From the NCBI RefSeq assembly GCF_001182825.2, contig NZ_LFYO02000002.1, positions 620,001 through 684,000 of the forward strand: DNA of 64,000 nt, given 5' to 3'. Within the stretch, counting starts at the first letter, position 1, and the number at the start of each line of letters is the position of its first letter. The translations under genes were made by a program, and so were the position numbers. A model generated the notes under the pieces. The model was given only the letters and a program-made list of their open reading frames with translations. It made no database searches and had not been told where the DNA came from. The stretch comes from Streptococcus sp. X13SY08. GTDB taxonomy: Bacteria; Bacillota; Bacilli; Lactobacillales; Streptococcaceae. Of the stretch, positions 9,860 through 19,852 are shown piece after piece.

Positions 9860-10395
9860 TTATTTTGGAATGATATCTAAAACAAGTGATAAATCTCGCT
9901 TAGTAATTTGAAAAGGTGCTTGTTTCTCTACAATAGGTTTCGCACAAAAGGCTATACCGATACCTGCTTAGTTTCTTTGGTAACAATAGAACCCACTAAG
10001 CGTCCCGTCAAGCGACCACCTTCTACTTCTAGACGATTGGCTTTAACGTAATCAATCCCCAATTGAGCTGCCAGAGGGTCTATGGTTTCATGAAATCCTC
10101 CTGATACTAGACCAACTTTGTAACCCATTTGATGCAGTGTATTGACCAATTGCTTAGCACCAGAAGTAAAATGGATTCGCTGAGCAATCTTATCAAAAAT
10201 ATCTACTTCTAAGCCTTTCAATAAAGATACTCGCGCCTCCAGCGCCTCCCTAAAATCCATTTCCCCTTGCATAGCGCGCTCTGTTATTTGCGCCACTTGC
10301 TGACCTACACCTGCCTCTTCTCCTAATAAATCAATGCCTTCTTCCATGATGAGTGTACTATCCACGTCCACGACCAATAAACCCTTTACTTCCAT
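9860..10395 (-). pseudogene. serB: Phosphoserine phosphatase with an internal deletion
   Basis: The first 140 codons match SerB, which makes L-serine from phosphoserine: the nucleophile motif LLVVDVDSTLIMEEGID, then GLVSGGFHETIDPLA and VTKETK. After KETK the sequence jumps out of frame to GIGIAFCAKPIVEKQAPF and ends VLDIIPK, the normal SerB C-terminus. About 30-35 codons are lost, including the motif with the Mg-binding aspartates (GDGANDL in relatives). The junction is CAGG, with frameshift and premature stop at 9952. The protein is inactive. This is its usual streptococcal position next to ezrA and gyrB. Confidence 0.88.
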
Positions 10396-10457
10396 ATCGC
10401 CTCCTATGTCCTTTTGTATTTGCTCAATTGTACCAAAATCATCTCTATTTACAAAAT

Positions 10458-10483
10458 AAAAAAAAGCCCTTGGGCTTTTTTTT
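10458..10483 (-). terminator. Terminator of ezrA
   Basis: AAAAAAAAGCCC and GGGCTTTTTTTT pair with a two-base gap. The hairpin overlaps the ezrA stop codon. Confidence 0.75.
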
Positions 10484-12215
10484 AATAACGAATCATCTCA
10501 CGCGTTTTCTCGTAAGAGTTTACAAAACGCTCTGTTACTCCAGGTTCAACTGTTTCAAGAGCAAATGAGATTTCTTCGAAGGCAGCCTGATAGTCATATT
10601 CTTTCTCGAAAATAGCCAATGAACGATCAAAAGCTTTTTGAATGCTCTGATCAAATGAGCGATAACGATTAGAATATTGCAGCAACTGCTCTGTTAATGT
10701 TGCATTTTGAACAATATTGTAAGCAATCTCTTCCAATTCATTGATATCATATGTCGCACTTTCTAGCAAGCGATTTGTGATTTCCACGTTGATACGCTTA
10801 TAATCCAACTCAGCAAGCAAAGCTTCGACATGATCGCTCGTACGGAAAAAAGTTGAAAGAAAACTCTCTGGAATACCAGGTAAATTACGTTTTTCCATGT
10901 AGCGTTTAAGTGTATGCAACTTATTGATGTAAAGGGCAGCTTTGTTACGAGCATTGTTTTCGGAAGCTTCTTGAGATTCAAGATATTCAGCAAGAACCAG
11001 TTGCTCTTCTTCCATATCTTTTAATGTGATAGAGGCATGATCCATGCGGTCTTCCAAGATAGAGTAAGCAATCTGTGGGTGTTTCACTTCTTCAACACTC
11101 TCTTTAATGTCTAACTCAAGCGAAGATAGGCGATTAGATAAGTGATGAATGCGAGAAAGTTTGCTTTCTGCCAATAAATAACGTTGACTTAAACGTTCTA
11201 CTTCAGATATCAAGTTATTGGTATTTTGAAGAGTATGCTCCAAGAATTTAGGAAGAGTCGTACTCAATTTGCTAGCTGCCCGATGTGCTTCAATTTCTTT
11301 ATTAAAGAGTTGATAAAGGTGATCAATTCGTTCTTGCACCGCCGCATTTTCCGCTTCTGCTGCATCTAAATCAAAGGATACGATGAGGGCAGTATTTTCA
11401 CGGATAGCAACACGAACTTCTTGGAATTGAGACTCAATATCAGTTTCTGTAAAGAGGTAATTTTGTTCTACTAATTTACGGTAACCAGATTCCAAATCAT
11501 CCAATTGGTCTGGGAAGCTGACATCAACTTTTTCTACCAGCGCTGGAATACGATCCATGATTTGGTTAAGAGCAATCATATGTTCTTCTGTCTTATCTAG
11601 GATTTCAGAAGCTTCAATTGGATCGCCTGATGAATTCAACATCACAAACTCAGAAAATTCAACTTCGATATTTTTGAGTTGTTTTTCAATTTCTGGTAAA
11701 GTCTCACCATAGCTGTCGGCATGTTCGCGAACAGAGTCCTGTAAGGCATCAAATAAATCCAAAGCATGTTTGACACGACCTGAATTTTTTTCTTCTTGTT
11801 CTTTCAATTCCAACAAACTATGACGGATAGAATGAATGTCTTCTTCGATAAGATCAATTTGGCTTTCGATGCTTTCGATAGCATTTTTTGCACTAACGAA
11901 ACGAAAAGCGTTATTGTATCCCTCAGCCTCAAAGATATGATTTTCAATATCCGCAAATGAATTGAATGATAAGTCAACCCACTTTTGGTTCCATTCGCGG
12001 AAAGTCACTTGACTTTGACCAATCAAATGTAGGCTTTTCACTGCTTCTACTTCGTCATTGACTGGAAGGTTAAAAAGCTCTTCTTTACGATCTTCCAAAG
12101 CAGCAAGACGACTAGAATTGCTTTTACGAACGATGAGGGCAGCGATGTACGCAATAATTAAGATAACAACAATCGTAATAATTAAGACAATTGTTCCACT
12201 AGATACACCTGACAT
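10482..12215 (-). CDS. ezrA: Septation ring formation regulator EzrA
   Basis: A 577-residue membrane protein with one N-terminal membrane segment (residues 8-27, [20 protein letters not shown]) and a long alpha-helical, spectrin-like cytoplasmic region, rich in Glu and Lys heptads, ending [18 protein letters not shown]. EzrA binds FtsZ and wall-synthesis proteins and controls Z-ring assembly; it is essential in several streptococci. Length and the gyrB-ezrA-serB order fit. It starts 89 bases after gyrB and is probably in the same transcript or has its own weak promoter. Confidence 0.95.
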   Translation of the reverse strand: MSGVSSGTIVLIITIVVILIIAYIAALIVRKSNSSRLAALEDRKEELFNLPVNDEVEAVKSLHLIGQSQVTFREWNQKWVDLSFNSFADIENHIFEAEGYNNAFRFVSAKNAIESIESQIDLIEEDIHSIRHSLLELKEQEEKNSGRVKHALDLFDALQDSVREHADSYGETLPEIEKQLKNIEVEFSEFVMLNSSGDPIEASEILDKTEEHMIALNQIMDRIPALVEKVDVSFPDQLDDLESGYRKLVEQNYLFTETDIESQFQEVRVAIRENTALIVSFDLDAAEAENAAVQERIDHLYQLFNKEIEAHRAASKLSTTLPKFLEHTLQNTNNLISEVERLSQRYLLAESKLSRIHHLSNRLSSLELDIKESVEEVKHPQIAYSILEDRMDHASITLKDMEEEQLVLAEYLESQEASENNARNKAALYINKLHTLKRYMEKRNLPGIPESFLSTFFRTSDHVEALLAELDYKRINVEITNRLLESATYDINELEEIAYNIVQNATLTEQLLQYSNRYRSFDQSIQKAFDRSLAIFEKEYDYQAAFEEISFALETVEPGVTERFVNSYEKTREMIRY

Positions 12216-12304
12216 GTAAATCTCCTTCGATATTAATATTTACTGGAAAATATCGCCTTATTATACCACACTTTTCCAGTACTTGCACTTGTTTTTTCAG
12301 ATTT

Positions 12305-14257
12305 TTAGACGTCAAGTGTTGAATAAACAGCATTTTCTTCGATAAATTCCCGACGAGGTTCAACTTTATCTCCCATCAGCATATCAAAAATCTTATCCGC
12401 TTCCGCTGCATCATCAACAGAAACACGTGCCATCAGACGATTGTCAGGATTCATAGTGGTATCCCATAATTGGTGGTCATCCATTTCTCCCAAACCTTTA
12501 TAACGCTGAATAGTTGGCTTAGATCTACCTTCACTAAAGCGCTCCAAAGCGGCCTGCAATTGCTCTTCTTGGTCAACGCCAGGTTGAATATATTCTTTGA
12601 TTTCACTTCCCACTTTCACACCATAAATAGGTGGTTGGGCAATGTAAACATATCCTGCTTCCACGATTGGACGCATGTAACGGTAAAAAAGAGTCAGCAA
12701 AAGTGTACGAATGTGGGCTCCATCGACATCGGCATCGGTCATGATCACCAATTTTTGATAACGAACCTTAGACACATCAAATTCTGCACCAAAACCAGTT
12801 CCCATTGCAGTGAAGAGACTGCGAATTTCTTCGTTTGCAAGAATTTTATCCATGCTAGCTTTTTCAACGTTGAGAATTTTACCGCGAATTGGCAAGATAG
12901 CTTGGAATTCACGGTTACGACCTGATTTAGCTGAACCACCGGCAGAATCCCCCTCAACGATGAAAAGTTCAGTTTGACTCGGGTTATTTGAAGAGCAATC
13001 TGCTAATTTACCAGGAAGATTGGAAATTTCTAAACCTGATTTTTTACGGGTTACCTCACGCGCACGCTTAGCTGCGATACGAGCTTTACTTGCTAAAATC
13101 CCTTTTTCGACAATACGACGAGCCACTTGTGGATTTTCCAAAAGGAAATCACTAAAGGCTTCAGAAAACAGGCGATTGGTAATTTTAACGACTTCGCTAT
13201 TTCCAAGTTTTGTTTTAGTTTGTCCTTCAAACTGAGGATTTGGGTGTTTGACAGAAATAACTGCAGTCAATCCTTCACGTACATCCTCACCTGTCAAATT
13301 ATCCTCATTTTCTTTGAGGATTTTATTTTTCTTGGCATAATCATTGATGACACGTGTCAAGGCTGTACGGAAACCTTGTTCATGTGTTCCACCCTCATGA
13401 GTGTGGATATTATTAGCAAAGCTGACTACATTTTCATGGTAAGACGTGGTATACTGCATAGCCACTTCGACTGTGATATCGTCCATTTCACCATCTGTAT
13501 AGATAGGTTTCTCAAAAATCACATCCTTGTTTTCATTGAGATATTCAACATAGGAAGCAATCCCACCTTCATAGTGATATTCTTTGGTTTGTTCCAAACC
13601 TTGACGTTTGTCAGTAATAGACAGGCGCAATCCACGATTCAAAAAGGCTAATTCTTGAACGCGCTTGTTGAGTTTAGCAAAATCAAATTCAGTCGTTTCT
13701 GTAAAGATTTCAGGATCTGGTGTGAAGTGAACGGTCGTTCCATGTTGGTCCGTCTCACCAATAATTGCCAAGTCAGCGACAACTTCACCACGACGGTATT
13801 CTTGGAAATGGATCTGACCATTCTTATGCACTTTTACATCCAATTGAGTCGAAAGCGCATTTACAACGGAAGAACCAACCCCATGGAGACCACCAGAAAC
13901 TTTGTAGCCACCACCGCCGAATTTTCCTCCAGCATGAAGCACAGTGAATACTGTCTCAACCGCTGGACGACCTGTTTTTTCTTGAATATCAACAGGAATC
14001 CCGCGTCCATCATCAACAACTGTAATGGAATTGTCTTCTTCGATGAAGAGCTCAATGTGGGTCGCAAATCCGGCCAAAGCTTCGTCAATCGAATTATCGA
14101 CTATTTCCCATACCAAATGATGCAATCCTTCTTTTGAAGTGGAACCAATATACATCCCTGGACGTAGGCGAACAGCTTCTAGGCCTTCCAAAACCTGAAT
14201 CTGACTGGCATCATATTCCTGAGCTTTTTCCTTTAAATCTTTGATTTCTTCTGTCAT
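12305..14257 (-). CDS. gyrB: DNA gyrase subunit B
   Basis: A 650-residue type II topoisomerase ATPase subunit. Motifs in order: GHKL ATPase ([13 protein letters not shown] near 50, [26 protein letters not shown]), transducer domain, then the TOPRIM domain with [20 protein letters not shown] near 430 and [16 protein letters not shown], and the C-terminal [21 protein letters not shown]. It pairs with GyrA encoded elsewhere. The overall length is that of streptococcal GyrB; no lesion is seen. Confidence 0.98.
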   Translation of the reverse strand: MTEEIKDLKEKAQEYDASQIQVLEGLEAVRLRPGMYIGSTSKEGLHHLVWEIVDNSIDEALAGFATHIELFIEEDNSITVVDDGRGIPVDIQEKTGRPAVETVFTVLHAGGKFGGGGYKVSGGLHGVGSSVVNALSTQLDVKVHKNGQIHFQEYRRGEVVADLAIIGETDQHGTTVHFTPDPEIFTETTEFDFAKLNKRVQELAFLNRGLRLSITDKRQGLEQTKEYHYEGGIASYVEYLNENKDVIFEKPIYTDGEMDDITVEVAMQYTTSYHENVVSFANNIHTHEGGTHEQGFRTALTRVINDYAKKNKILKENEDNLTGEDVREGLTAVISVKHPNPQFEGQTKTKLGNSEVVKITNRLFSEAFSDFLLENPQVARRIVEKGILASKARIAAKRAREVTRKKSGLEISNLPGKLADCSSNNPSQTELFIVEGDSAGGSAKSGRNREFQAILPIRGKILNVEKASMDKILANEEIRSLFTAMGTGFGAEFDVSKVRYQKLVIMTDADVDGAHIRTLLLTLFYRYMRPIVEAGYVYIAQPPIYGVKVGSEIKEYIQPGVDQEEQLQAALERFSEGRSKPTIQRYKGLGEMDDHQLWDTTMNPDNRLMARVSVDDAAEADKIFDMLMGDKVEPRREFIEENAVYSTLDV

Positions 14258-14338
14258 GTTACTTCCTTTTCAAGCGCACAACACGCCATAATAGTGCCCT
14301 CTATTATATCATATTTTCCAGATTTTTCCTAATTAAAA

Positions 14339-14361
14339 GAAAGGTCCGACCAGACCTTTCT
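14339..14361 (-). terminator. Terminator of the rodA / DJ-1 unit
   Basis: AGAAAGGTC and GACCTTTCT pair around CGACCA directly after the DJ-1 gene. On the minus strand the arm is followed by the T-rich run TTTTAATT. Confidence 0.65.
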
Positions 14362-14368
14362 TAGTAGA

Positions 14369-14917
14369 TTACTTGAATAATTCATTGTAGACCATACGCT
14401 CTGATAATGCTTTACCGTCGCCACCCAAGAGGTCCACTAATTTGTAAACAAATGCCAAACTCGTTCCGGCACCGCGACTGGTGATAATATTGCCATCCAC
14501 AACGACAATTTCTTCTACATGGTTTCCAGATTTTATTTCCTCTTCTTGGTCAGGGAAACAGGTATAATTTTTGCCATCAAGTAGTCCCGCACGATCCAGC
14601 ACGATCGGTGCTGCACAAATGGCTGCCACATACTTGTCAGATTGAGCAGCTGCTTGCAACTCTCTAATCAAACCATTATGGTCACGGAGATTGCTTGCAC
14701 CAGGAAGACCACCAGGAAGGACAATCATGTCATAAGCTGACAAATCTCCATCAAATACCTTATCCGCAAGAACGAGGATGTCGTGTGAACCAACAACTTG
14801 CTGACTTGTCAAGCCAATCATATCACACTCGATTTCTGCGCGACGGAAAACATCGACCTGAGTGAGAGCTTCGATTTCTTCAAAGCCGTTTGCTAAAAGA
14901 ACTGCTACTTTTGTCAT
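14369..14917 (-). CDS. DJ-1/PfpI family protein
   Basis: A 182-residue protein of the DJ-1/ThiJ family: FEEIEALTQVDVFRRAEIE with the conserved Glu, GGLPGASNLRD, and the nucleophile elbow VAAICAAPIVLDRAG with Cys near residue 103. Family members act in glyoxal or protein deglycation, chaperone or stress roles; older annotations call it ThiJ, which is not supported as thiamine synthesis. It lies 8 bases after rodA, and this order (rodA, DJ-1, gyrB) is shared with other streptococci. Confidence 0.9.
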   Translation of the reverse strand: MTKVAVLLANGFEEIEALTQVDVFRRAEIECDMIGLTSQQVVGSHDILVLADKVFDGDLSAYDMIVLPGGLPGASNLRDHNGLIRELQAAAQSDKYVAAICAAPIVLDRAGLLDGKNYTCFPDQEEEIKSGNHVEEIVVVDGNIITSRGAGTSLAFVYKLVDLLGGDGKALSERMVYNELFK

Positions 14918-14925
14918 AGAACCAC

Positions 14926-16167
14926 CTAACTTTCTACACGTTTGATTGTGATTTTTTTGTATGCACGTGATTTATTGCGGCGTTTTTCTTCTAAGAGATG
15001 GTGCTGGTAACTCATGGATAGTACCAAACCTACGCCAATTAAATTAGAAATCATGGACGATCCCCCTTGTGAAATGAAAGGTAGAGGAATACCAGTCAAA
15101 GGCAATAGTCCCGTTGCTGCGCCAATATTTTCAAACACATGGAAAAGCACCATCATGATATAGCCAGTTGAAATATAAGTATAAAAGCGATTATTGGACT
15201 TGAGCGTGATTCGGAGCATGCGGTAAATCAACAGGAGATAAAGACCAATCAAGGCGACACCACCTATAAAACCAAAGTCTTCACCGATGACCGTGAAAAT
15301 CATATCACTTTCTCGCACAGGAATGAGCAAATTAGTCTGGTTAAAACCAATCCCCTTCAATCCTCCACTACCAATAGCAATCAAACTTTGCGCCTGCTGA
15401 TAAGTTGTTGACCGAGCATTTCGAAACGGATCTAGCCAGGCTGTAATTCGATTAATCTGATAGGTTGGCATTCCTAAATCATGCAAAAGACTAGTTCCAT
15501 TTGGTGATAAGAAAAACACCAAAAATCCAATCAACCCAACAACACCAACCATCACGACAGGCGCGAGAATTTTCCACGAAACACCTGACAAGAGGGTCAT
15601 ACCAGCAAAAATAGCCAAAAATACCAAGGCGGTCCCAAGGTCACTTTGCAAGTAAAGCAAGATTAATGCAGGCAGAGTGTATAGAAGTAAATAACCTAAT
15701 AAAAGAAAATCCTCTTTTACTGCGGGCTGGGGATACCGTTTATGAAAACTCACAATTGCACGCGCCATCATGATAATGTAAGAAATTTTCATAAACTCCG
15801 AAGGTTGAAACAGAGTGACTCCATTAATCGTAATCCAGTTTTGGGCACCTGTTGATGCCACTAAACTTGGACTGTAAAAATAGAGTGGCAAAATCATGAG
15901 AGCAATCCCCAATAGGTAGAGGAATGGGGTCATTTTCCAAAGAAACTTGGTGTTGAAAAACATAACCAAGCCCGATAAGACAATTCCTAGCATTACCCAC
16001 ATCAACTGCTGGCCAACGACTGAAAAAATACGTTCTGGATAGTCCTGACTAACAGCAATATAAACTGAAACAATCCCAATGACTAGTAAAAAAAAGACTG
16101 GCAAAATCAAGCTATAATCAATTCGACTCTCAATAGAGCCCTTCACTCTCGACATGAAATTCCTCAT
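14926..16167 (-). CDS. rodA: Peptidoglycan glycosyltransferase of the SEDS family, RodA type
   Basis: A 413-residue SEDS protein with ten membrane segments. Diagnostic motifs are GAQNWITINGVTLFQPSEFMKI (extracellular W and PSE-x-x-K), LLYLQSDLGTALVF with the catalytic Asp, the large extracellular loop with NQTNLLIPVRESDMIFTVIGEDFGF, and the end LPLTGIPLPFISQGGSS. It polymerises lipid II together with a class B penicillin-binding protein; PBP2b is encoded at 58613-60688. The position next to gyrB marks it as RodA rather than FtsW. The basic C-terminus HHLLEEKRRNKSRAYKK is cytoplasmic. Confidence 0.93.
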   Translation of the reverse strand: MRNFMSRVKGSIESRIDYSLILPVFFLLVIGIVSVYIAVSQDYPERIFSVVGQQLMWVMLGIVLSGLVMFFNTKFLWKMTPFLYLLGIALMILPLYFYSPSLVASTGAQNWITINGVTLFQPSEFMKISYIIMMARAIVSFHKRYPQPAVKEDFLLLGYLLLYTLPALILLYLQSDLGTALVFLAIFAGMTLLSGVSWKILAPVVMVGVVGLIGFLVFFLSPNGTSLLHDLGMPTYQINRITAWLDPFRNARSTTYQQAQSLIAIGSGGLKGIGFNQTNLLIPVRESDMIFTVIGEDFGFIGGVALIGLYLLLIYRMLRITLKSNNRFYTYISTGYIMMVLFHVFENIGAATGLLPLTGIPLPFISQGGSSMISNLIGVGLVLSMSYQHHLLEEKRRNKSRAYKKITIKRVES

Positions 16168-16240
16168 ACCTTCTGCAAAATAATTCTAGGTACATTATAG
16201 CAAAAATTTAATAGATTTGCTTATTCCATATCGAATCAAA

Positions 16241-16274
16241 ACAAAAAAGAAACCACTCCTCGTAAAAGGAGTGG
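16241..16274 (-). terminator. Terminator of rpmE2
   Basis: CCACTCCT and AGGAGTGG pair around six bases, followed on the minus strand by TTTCTTTTTTG. It lies just after the rpmE2 stop. Confidence 0.75.
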
Positions 16275-16289
16275 CTGTTAATTCTTTTT

Positions 16290-16550
16290 TTATTTTGCAG
16301 CGTTTTTGTCTGCAAGACCGTATTTTTTGTTGAAACGGTCCACGCGTCCATCTGCTTGAGTGAACTTTTGACGTCCAGTATAGAATGGGTGTGAGTCTGA
16401 TGAAATCTCCACACGGATAAGTGGGTATGTTTCACCTTCAAATTCAACCGTTTCATTAGAGTTCTTAGTAGAACCGCTAAGGAATTGGTAACCAGTAGTT
16501 GTGTCCAAGAAGACAACAGGGCGATATTCAGGATGAATGTCTTTTCTCAT
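16290..16550 (-). CDS. rpmE2: 50S ribosomal protein L31, type B
   Basis: An 86-residue L31 protein beginning [21 protein letters not shown]. It lacks all four zinc-binding cysteines and has the loop of the type B (C-minus) form. In streptococci this is usually the only L31, so zinc independence is the normal state. It has its own promoter and terminator and is not part of the upstream apbE operon. Confidence 0.97.
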   Translation of the reverse strand: MRKDIHPEYRPVVFLDTTTGYQFLSGSTKNSNETVEFEGETYPLIRVEISSDSHPFYTGRQKFTQADGRVDRFNKKYGLADKNAAK

Positions 16551-16609
16551 CTTTAAAAAAATTCCTTTCTGCCATGGTCTCTTTTCGAGCCATAGATTAT
16601 AACTCGTTT

Positions 16610-16638
16610 ATTATACCAGATTATGCCTGATATTGCAA
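16610..16638 (-). promoter_or_regulatory. Promoter of rpmE2
   Basis: On the minus strand TTGCAA (16633-16638) and a perfect TATAAT (16610-16615), 17 bases apart, leave an untranslated leader of about 55 bases. No TTAAC zinc box is present here. Confidence 0.65.
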
Positions 16639-16657
16639 GAAAAAGTTTTATTTTTTT

Positions 16658-17431
16658 TTAGGAAATGGAGGCACCACTATCTGCATCTGTTGTCAGGTCA
16701 TCTGGCACAATGACATGATCGTCACGCTCAGAGGCTCCAGCATCTGTATCCGTCTGGACGATGGATAGTGTCTCAGAGCTATTTTCTATAATATATGGTT
16801 TCAACCATTCACTGTCTTCCTCAGTGATAGGATGCTCTTCATTTTCTTTTAAGACAATAGGCTGCGCTGATCTCTTTCCTTCTTTGGCAGAAATGCTGGC
16901 TTGGCTAAAAGCCAGAAAATCTTGTAAACAAGCCACTAAAAAATCAGACGTCTTTGTTTCTATTAGGATGCCTTGTTCATCAAAAGCTTGAACTGCATGA
17001 CCCAGCAAAAACTCATGCCCTGAAAAAACATGCGCACCAACTCCCGGTGCTGCTAAAATTTGTCGGATAATGGGTTGCGCATAAGCCGTCCCATAGAAAT
17101 CAGACGAGGAACCGATGAGCATAACAGGCTTATCTCGAAGAGGATGAATCTGATAGGATAGCCACTCCAAGGCACTCTTCAAAGCTGGTTCAATGGTTCG
17201 ATTGCATTCAGCTACTGATAAAATAACCGCATCAGCTCGCGAAATAAGTTCGTTGATTTGGACTAACTTGTCAGCATCTTCCCAGTACTTTTCACGGCTG
17301 AACAATGGAATGCCTTCAATATCTATCAAGTTGAACTCAATAGGATCACTCAGATTTTTCTGTATATTCTTAAATAATGCTGTTTGTGATGGAGCTTCTA
17401 TAAGAGAGCCCGCTATCCCAAGAATATTCAT
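16658..17431 (-). CDS. NAD(P)H-dependent FMN reductase with acidic tail carrying two flavinylation-like motifs
   Basis: Residues 1-180 form an FMN_red flavodoxin-like domain: ILGIAGSLIEAPSQTALFK (phosphate loop), SRADAVILSVAECNRTIEPALKSALEWLS, and MLIGSSSDFYGTAYA. It then has an extension of about 75 residues, acidic and low in hydrophobic residues, absent from normal members of about 180. This tail contains D228-T-D-A-G-A-S234 and, at the very end, D249-A-D-S-G-A-S255. Both fit the D-x-x-(S/T)-G-A-(S/T) type of sequence to which ApbE enzymes attach FMN through the last Ser or Thr. The apbE gene is two genes upstream in the same operon. Covalent FMN on the tail is my inference. The start overlaps the upstream reductase stop by 4 bases. 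Confidence 0.85.
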   Translation of the reverse strand: MNILGIAGSLIEAPSQTALFKNIQKNLSDPIEFNLIDIEGIPLFSREKYWEDADKLVQINELISRADAVILSVAECNRTIEPALKSALEWLSYQIHPLRDKPVMLIGSSSDFYGTAYAQPIIRQILAAPGVGAHVFSGHEFLLGHAVQAFDEQGILIETKTSDFLVACLQDFLAFSQASISAKEGKRSAQPIVLKENEEHPITEEDSEWLKPYIIENSSETLSIVQTDTDAGASERDDHVIVPDDLTTDADSGASIS

Positions 17432-17964
17432 GCTAACGGTCCTCCTTTTGAATCTATAGTTGATAGGAATTCCCGCAAATTCTTTTTCAGCCTAGCCGCC
17501 ACACCATCATTTAACAATTGTCCAATTTTGTCAAAAGCCTGTAGTGACTGAGATAAGCTAAAGGTCTGATAAAAAACGTATGCTTGTACGGTATCTGACG
17601 TCAGTACTTGACGCAATTGTTCGAGCGCACGAATGCCGCCCAACCTACCGTAAGACGCACTGAGCAAGAAAATTGGTTTTCTCCATAAATGGTTTTGCTC
17701 GTTTGTCAACCAAGCTAGTGCATTTAGCAAAACTGCAGGTGCAGAATGATCGTATTCGGGCGTTGAAATGATCAATCCATCTGCTTCTTTGATGACAGAA
17801 ATGAAATCGTCTACACTACTATCTTGAACCTTTGAACCATCAAAAAGTGGTAGAAAATCTAGGTCTACCACCTCTACTTCTTTGCATTCTTTTGCTATCC
17901 AAGCAATCATTTGGCGATTGGTGGAGGAGACAGAGTTAGTCCCAGCCAGTGCCAACAATCTCAT
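17428..17964 (-). CDS. NAD(P)H-dependent FMN reductase
   Basis: A 178-residue flavoprotein of the FMN_red family: RLLALAGTNSVSSTNRQMI at the N-terminus (FMN phosphate loop), DGLIISTPEYDHSAPAVLLNALAWL in the middle, and ILLSASYGRLGGIRALEQLR. It would reduce flavin or another acceptor with NAD(P)H in the cytoplasm. Compared with its downstream neighbour it lacks the long acidic tail. The two genes overlap (ATGA type), and the two proteins may form a heteromeric enzyme. Preceded by GGGGAAAAC, a modest ribosome binding site, 27 bases after apbE. Confidence 0.88.
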   Translation of the reverse strand: MRLLALAGTNSVSSTNRQMIAWIAKECKEVEVVDLDFLPLFDGSKVQDSSVDDFISVIKEADGLIISTPEYDHSAPAVLLNALAWLTNEQNHLWRKPIFLLSASYGRLGGIRALEQLRQVLTSDTVQAYVFYQTFSLSQSLQAFDKIGQLLNDGVAARLKKNLREFLSTIDSKGGPLA

Positions 17965-17991
17965 GTTTTCCCCTTTCTTTTTTTATTTCTC

Positions 17992-18921
17992 TTACATAAA
18001 ACGTTCTCGTAACCCTTGAGTACAAAACATTTTTTGATCTTTGGTAACCACAATAACTTCAATAGCTTCCACTTGATTGACTTCTTCAAGGATATCACGA
18101 ACAGAACATCCAAAAAGTCTAGTTGTCCAAATTTCGCCATCTATTGATTTTTGAGAGACAATGGTGATACTTGCTACATCGCTTTCAACAGGATAGCCGG
18201 TCTGGCTATCGAAAATATGATGATAGGTCTTGCCTTCAACCTCAAAGGTGCGTTCGTAAATACCAGAGGTGACAACTGATTCCTCACCGGTTTTAATAAC
18301 AGCAATGTTATTCCCCCGTGGCATAGTCGGATTCTGAATACCAATACGCCATAGCCCATCTTCATTGTGACTAGCTTTTCCGAAGGTCAAGACATTCCCA
18401 CCTAAATTAATGAGACCTTGTTGGATACCAACACGCTTGAGGAAATCAACAACTCGATCTGCAATATATCCTTTGGCAAGAGCCCCGAGATCAATCAACA
18501 TCCCTTGTTTTTTCAAATAAACCTGTTGAAATTCAGGATCTAATTCAATATCCTCTGGACGGATGAGTTCCAGTGCTCTATCAATGGTTTCTTGGTCAGG
18601 CACCTGTGCATCCGAAAAACCAATCCTCCAGGCCTGCACCAAGGGGCCAATGGCAATATTGAGATGACTGTTTGGTGCACAGGTATGCTCCTTACCGAGC
18701 GCAATCAGTTCATAGAGGTCTGGCGCAACGGGAACTGGCTGAACACCTGCGTTGAGATTAACTTCCATGAGTTCAGAAGTCAAGTCATTGGCTGAAAAAC
18801 GGTTCTTATACAGATAGAGCATTTCTTCCACCTGATCCAAAATGGGCTCAGGGTTTTCATGCCAAATCTTGACCTCAATTACAGTCCCCATCAGCCGGAC
18901 GGAGCGACTATTTGCTTCCAT
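17992..18921 (-). CDS. apbE: FAD:protein FMN transferase, cytoplasmic form
   Basis: A 309-residue ApbE protein. Family landmarks are RLMGTVIEVKIW, YKNRFSANDLTSELMEVN, GPLVQAWRIGF, LIDLGALAKGYIADRVVDFL (the conserved GalaKGyaaD motif), GLINLGGNVLTFG and the metal-binding HHIFDSQTGYPVESDVAS. There is no lipobox or signal peptide, unlike exported ApbE lipoproteins, so its targets should be cytoplasmic. It uses FAD to link FMN to Ser or Thr of target proteins. ATG 18921 is chosen because AGAGG lies nine bases upstream and family homology starts there; it overlaps the nrnA stop by 14 bases. Confidence 0.92.
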   Translation of the reverse strand: MEANSRSVRLMGTVIEVKIWHENPEPILDQVEEMLYLYKNRFSANDLTSELMEVNLNAGVQPVPVAPDLYELIALGKEHTCAPNSHLNIAIGPLVQAWRIGFSDAQVPDQETIDRALELIRPEDIELDPEFQQVYLKKQGMLIDLGALAKGYIADRVVDFLKRVGIQQGLINLGGNVLTFGKASHNEDGLWRIGIQNPTMPRGNNIAVIKTGEESVVTSGIYERTFEVEGKTYHHIFDSQTGYPVESDVASITIVSQKSIDGEIWTTRLFGCSVRDILEEVNQVEAIEVIVVTKDQKMFCTQGLRERFM

Positions 18922-19852
18922 GCGCCACCGCCTCTTTGATTTCTTTGTAGATTGCATCATTTTCTTCTAAGGAATAGGAATTGGCTCCGCTGGCAAGAGG
19001 ATGTCCGCCACCTCCATGACGCTTAGCAATTTCATTAATTGGTACTGTCTTGCTGCGCAGACGAACACGGTAAGAGCCATCCACTTGCTCCACAAAAATC
19101 GCCCATGTTTTGACATCAGACATGCGACCTGGTGAGCTGACAATACCTGCTGTATCAGCATCCGTCACTTGATAGTGTACCAACGTCTCTTGCGTTAATA
19201 AGACACGCGCTGCCCCGTTTTCATCAATTTCCAAATGATCATACACATAGCCCATGAGCTTAGCAACACGGCTGTTCATCTCATCCATACGACGAGAAAT
19301 ACTTGCAAAATCCACATCAAAGGTCTGCAAATAAGCTGCTACTTGAAAAGTACGACTGGTCGTTGCAGGATAGAGAAAACGTCCGGTATCTCCCACGATT
19401 CCTGCATACAGAAGCGCCGCTGCTTGATCAGTTAAGGTTAGCTTCATCTCTTGCGCAAATTGGGTGATGATTTCACTGGCCGAACTAGCCCTTGTGTCCA
19501 CCCACAGTAAATCTCCATAAGCATCATCATTTGGATGATGGTCAATCTTTATTAAAAAATCACCCAGATTGTACCGCTCATCATCAATTCGTTCAGTATT
19601 AGCGGTGTCTGTTACAATGACGAGAGTTCCTTTGTAATCCGCATCCAAAACCTGATCCATTTCCGCCATCCACGCAAGTGTAGGCTCCTGAAAGCCTGTT
19701 GCTAAAATGCGTTTCTCAGGAAAATTTTTCTCCAGAATAGCCTTGAGTCCCATTTGACTACCAATAGCATCTGGATCTGGTCGCTGGTGACGATGGATAA
19801 TAATGGTCTCAAATTCATTTATTTTGGCTAACATCTCTTCAAATACAGACAT
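18908..19852 (-). CDS. nrnA: DHH family phosphoesterase, oligoribonuclease / pAp phosphatase type
   Basis: A 314-residue DHH/DHHA1 protein: IIIHRHQRPDPDAIGSQMGL (HxxxDxD), IVTDTANTERIDDERY, the signature KIDHHPNDD, LLYAGIVGDTGRFLYPATT, and the DHHA1 ending KRHGGGGHPLASGA that binds substrate. NrnA-type enzymes degrade nano-RNA and 3'-phosphoadenosine 5'-phosphate; streptococci also have a related pApA phosphodiesterase, so the precise substrate is an inference. The start at 19852 follows GGGAAAGTGAGA. It leads the operon that continues into apbE and two FMN reductases. Confidence 0.85.
   Translation of the reverse strand: MSVFEEMLAKINEFETIIIHRHQRPDPDAIGSQMGLKAILEKNFPEKRILATGFQEPTLAWMAEMDQVLDADYKGTLVIVTDTANTERIDDERYNLGDFLIKIDHHPNDDAYGDLLWVDTRASSASEIITQFAQEMKLTLTDQAAALLYAGIVGDTGRFLYPATTSRTFQVAAYLQTFDVDFASISRRMDEMNSRVAKLMGYVYDHLEIDENGAARVLLTQETLVHYQVTDADTAGIVSSPGRMSDVKTWAIFVEQVDGSYRVRLRSKTVPINEIAKRHGGGGHPLASGANSYSLEENDAIYKEIKEAVAHGSK

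Noticed and set aside
13127..13651. Long plus-strand open frames (up to 174 codons) opposite gyrB, and similar ones opposite eno, prfC and rodA
   Set aside because: They are antisense to clearly conserved genes, have no ribosome binding sites and no protein-like composition; they are by-products of the coding strand.
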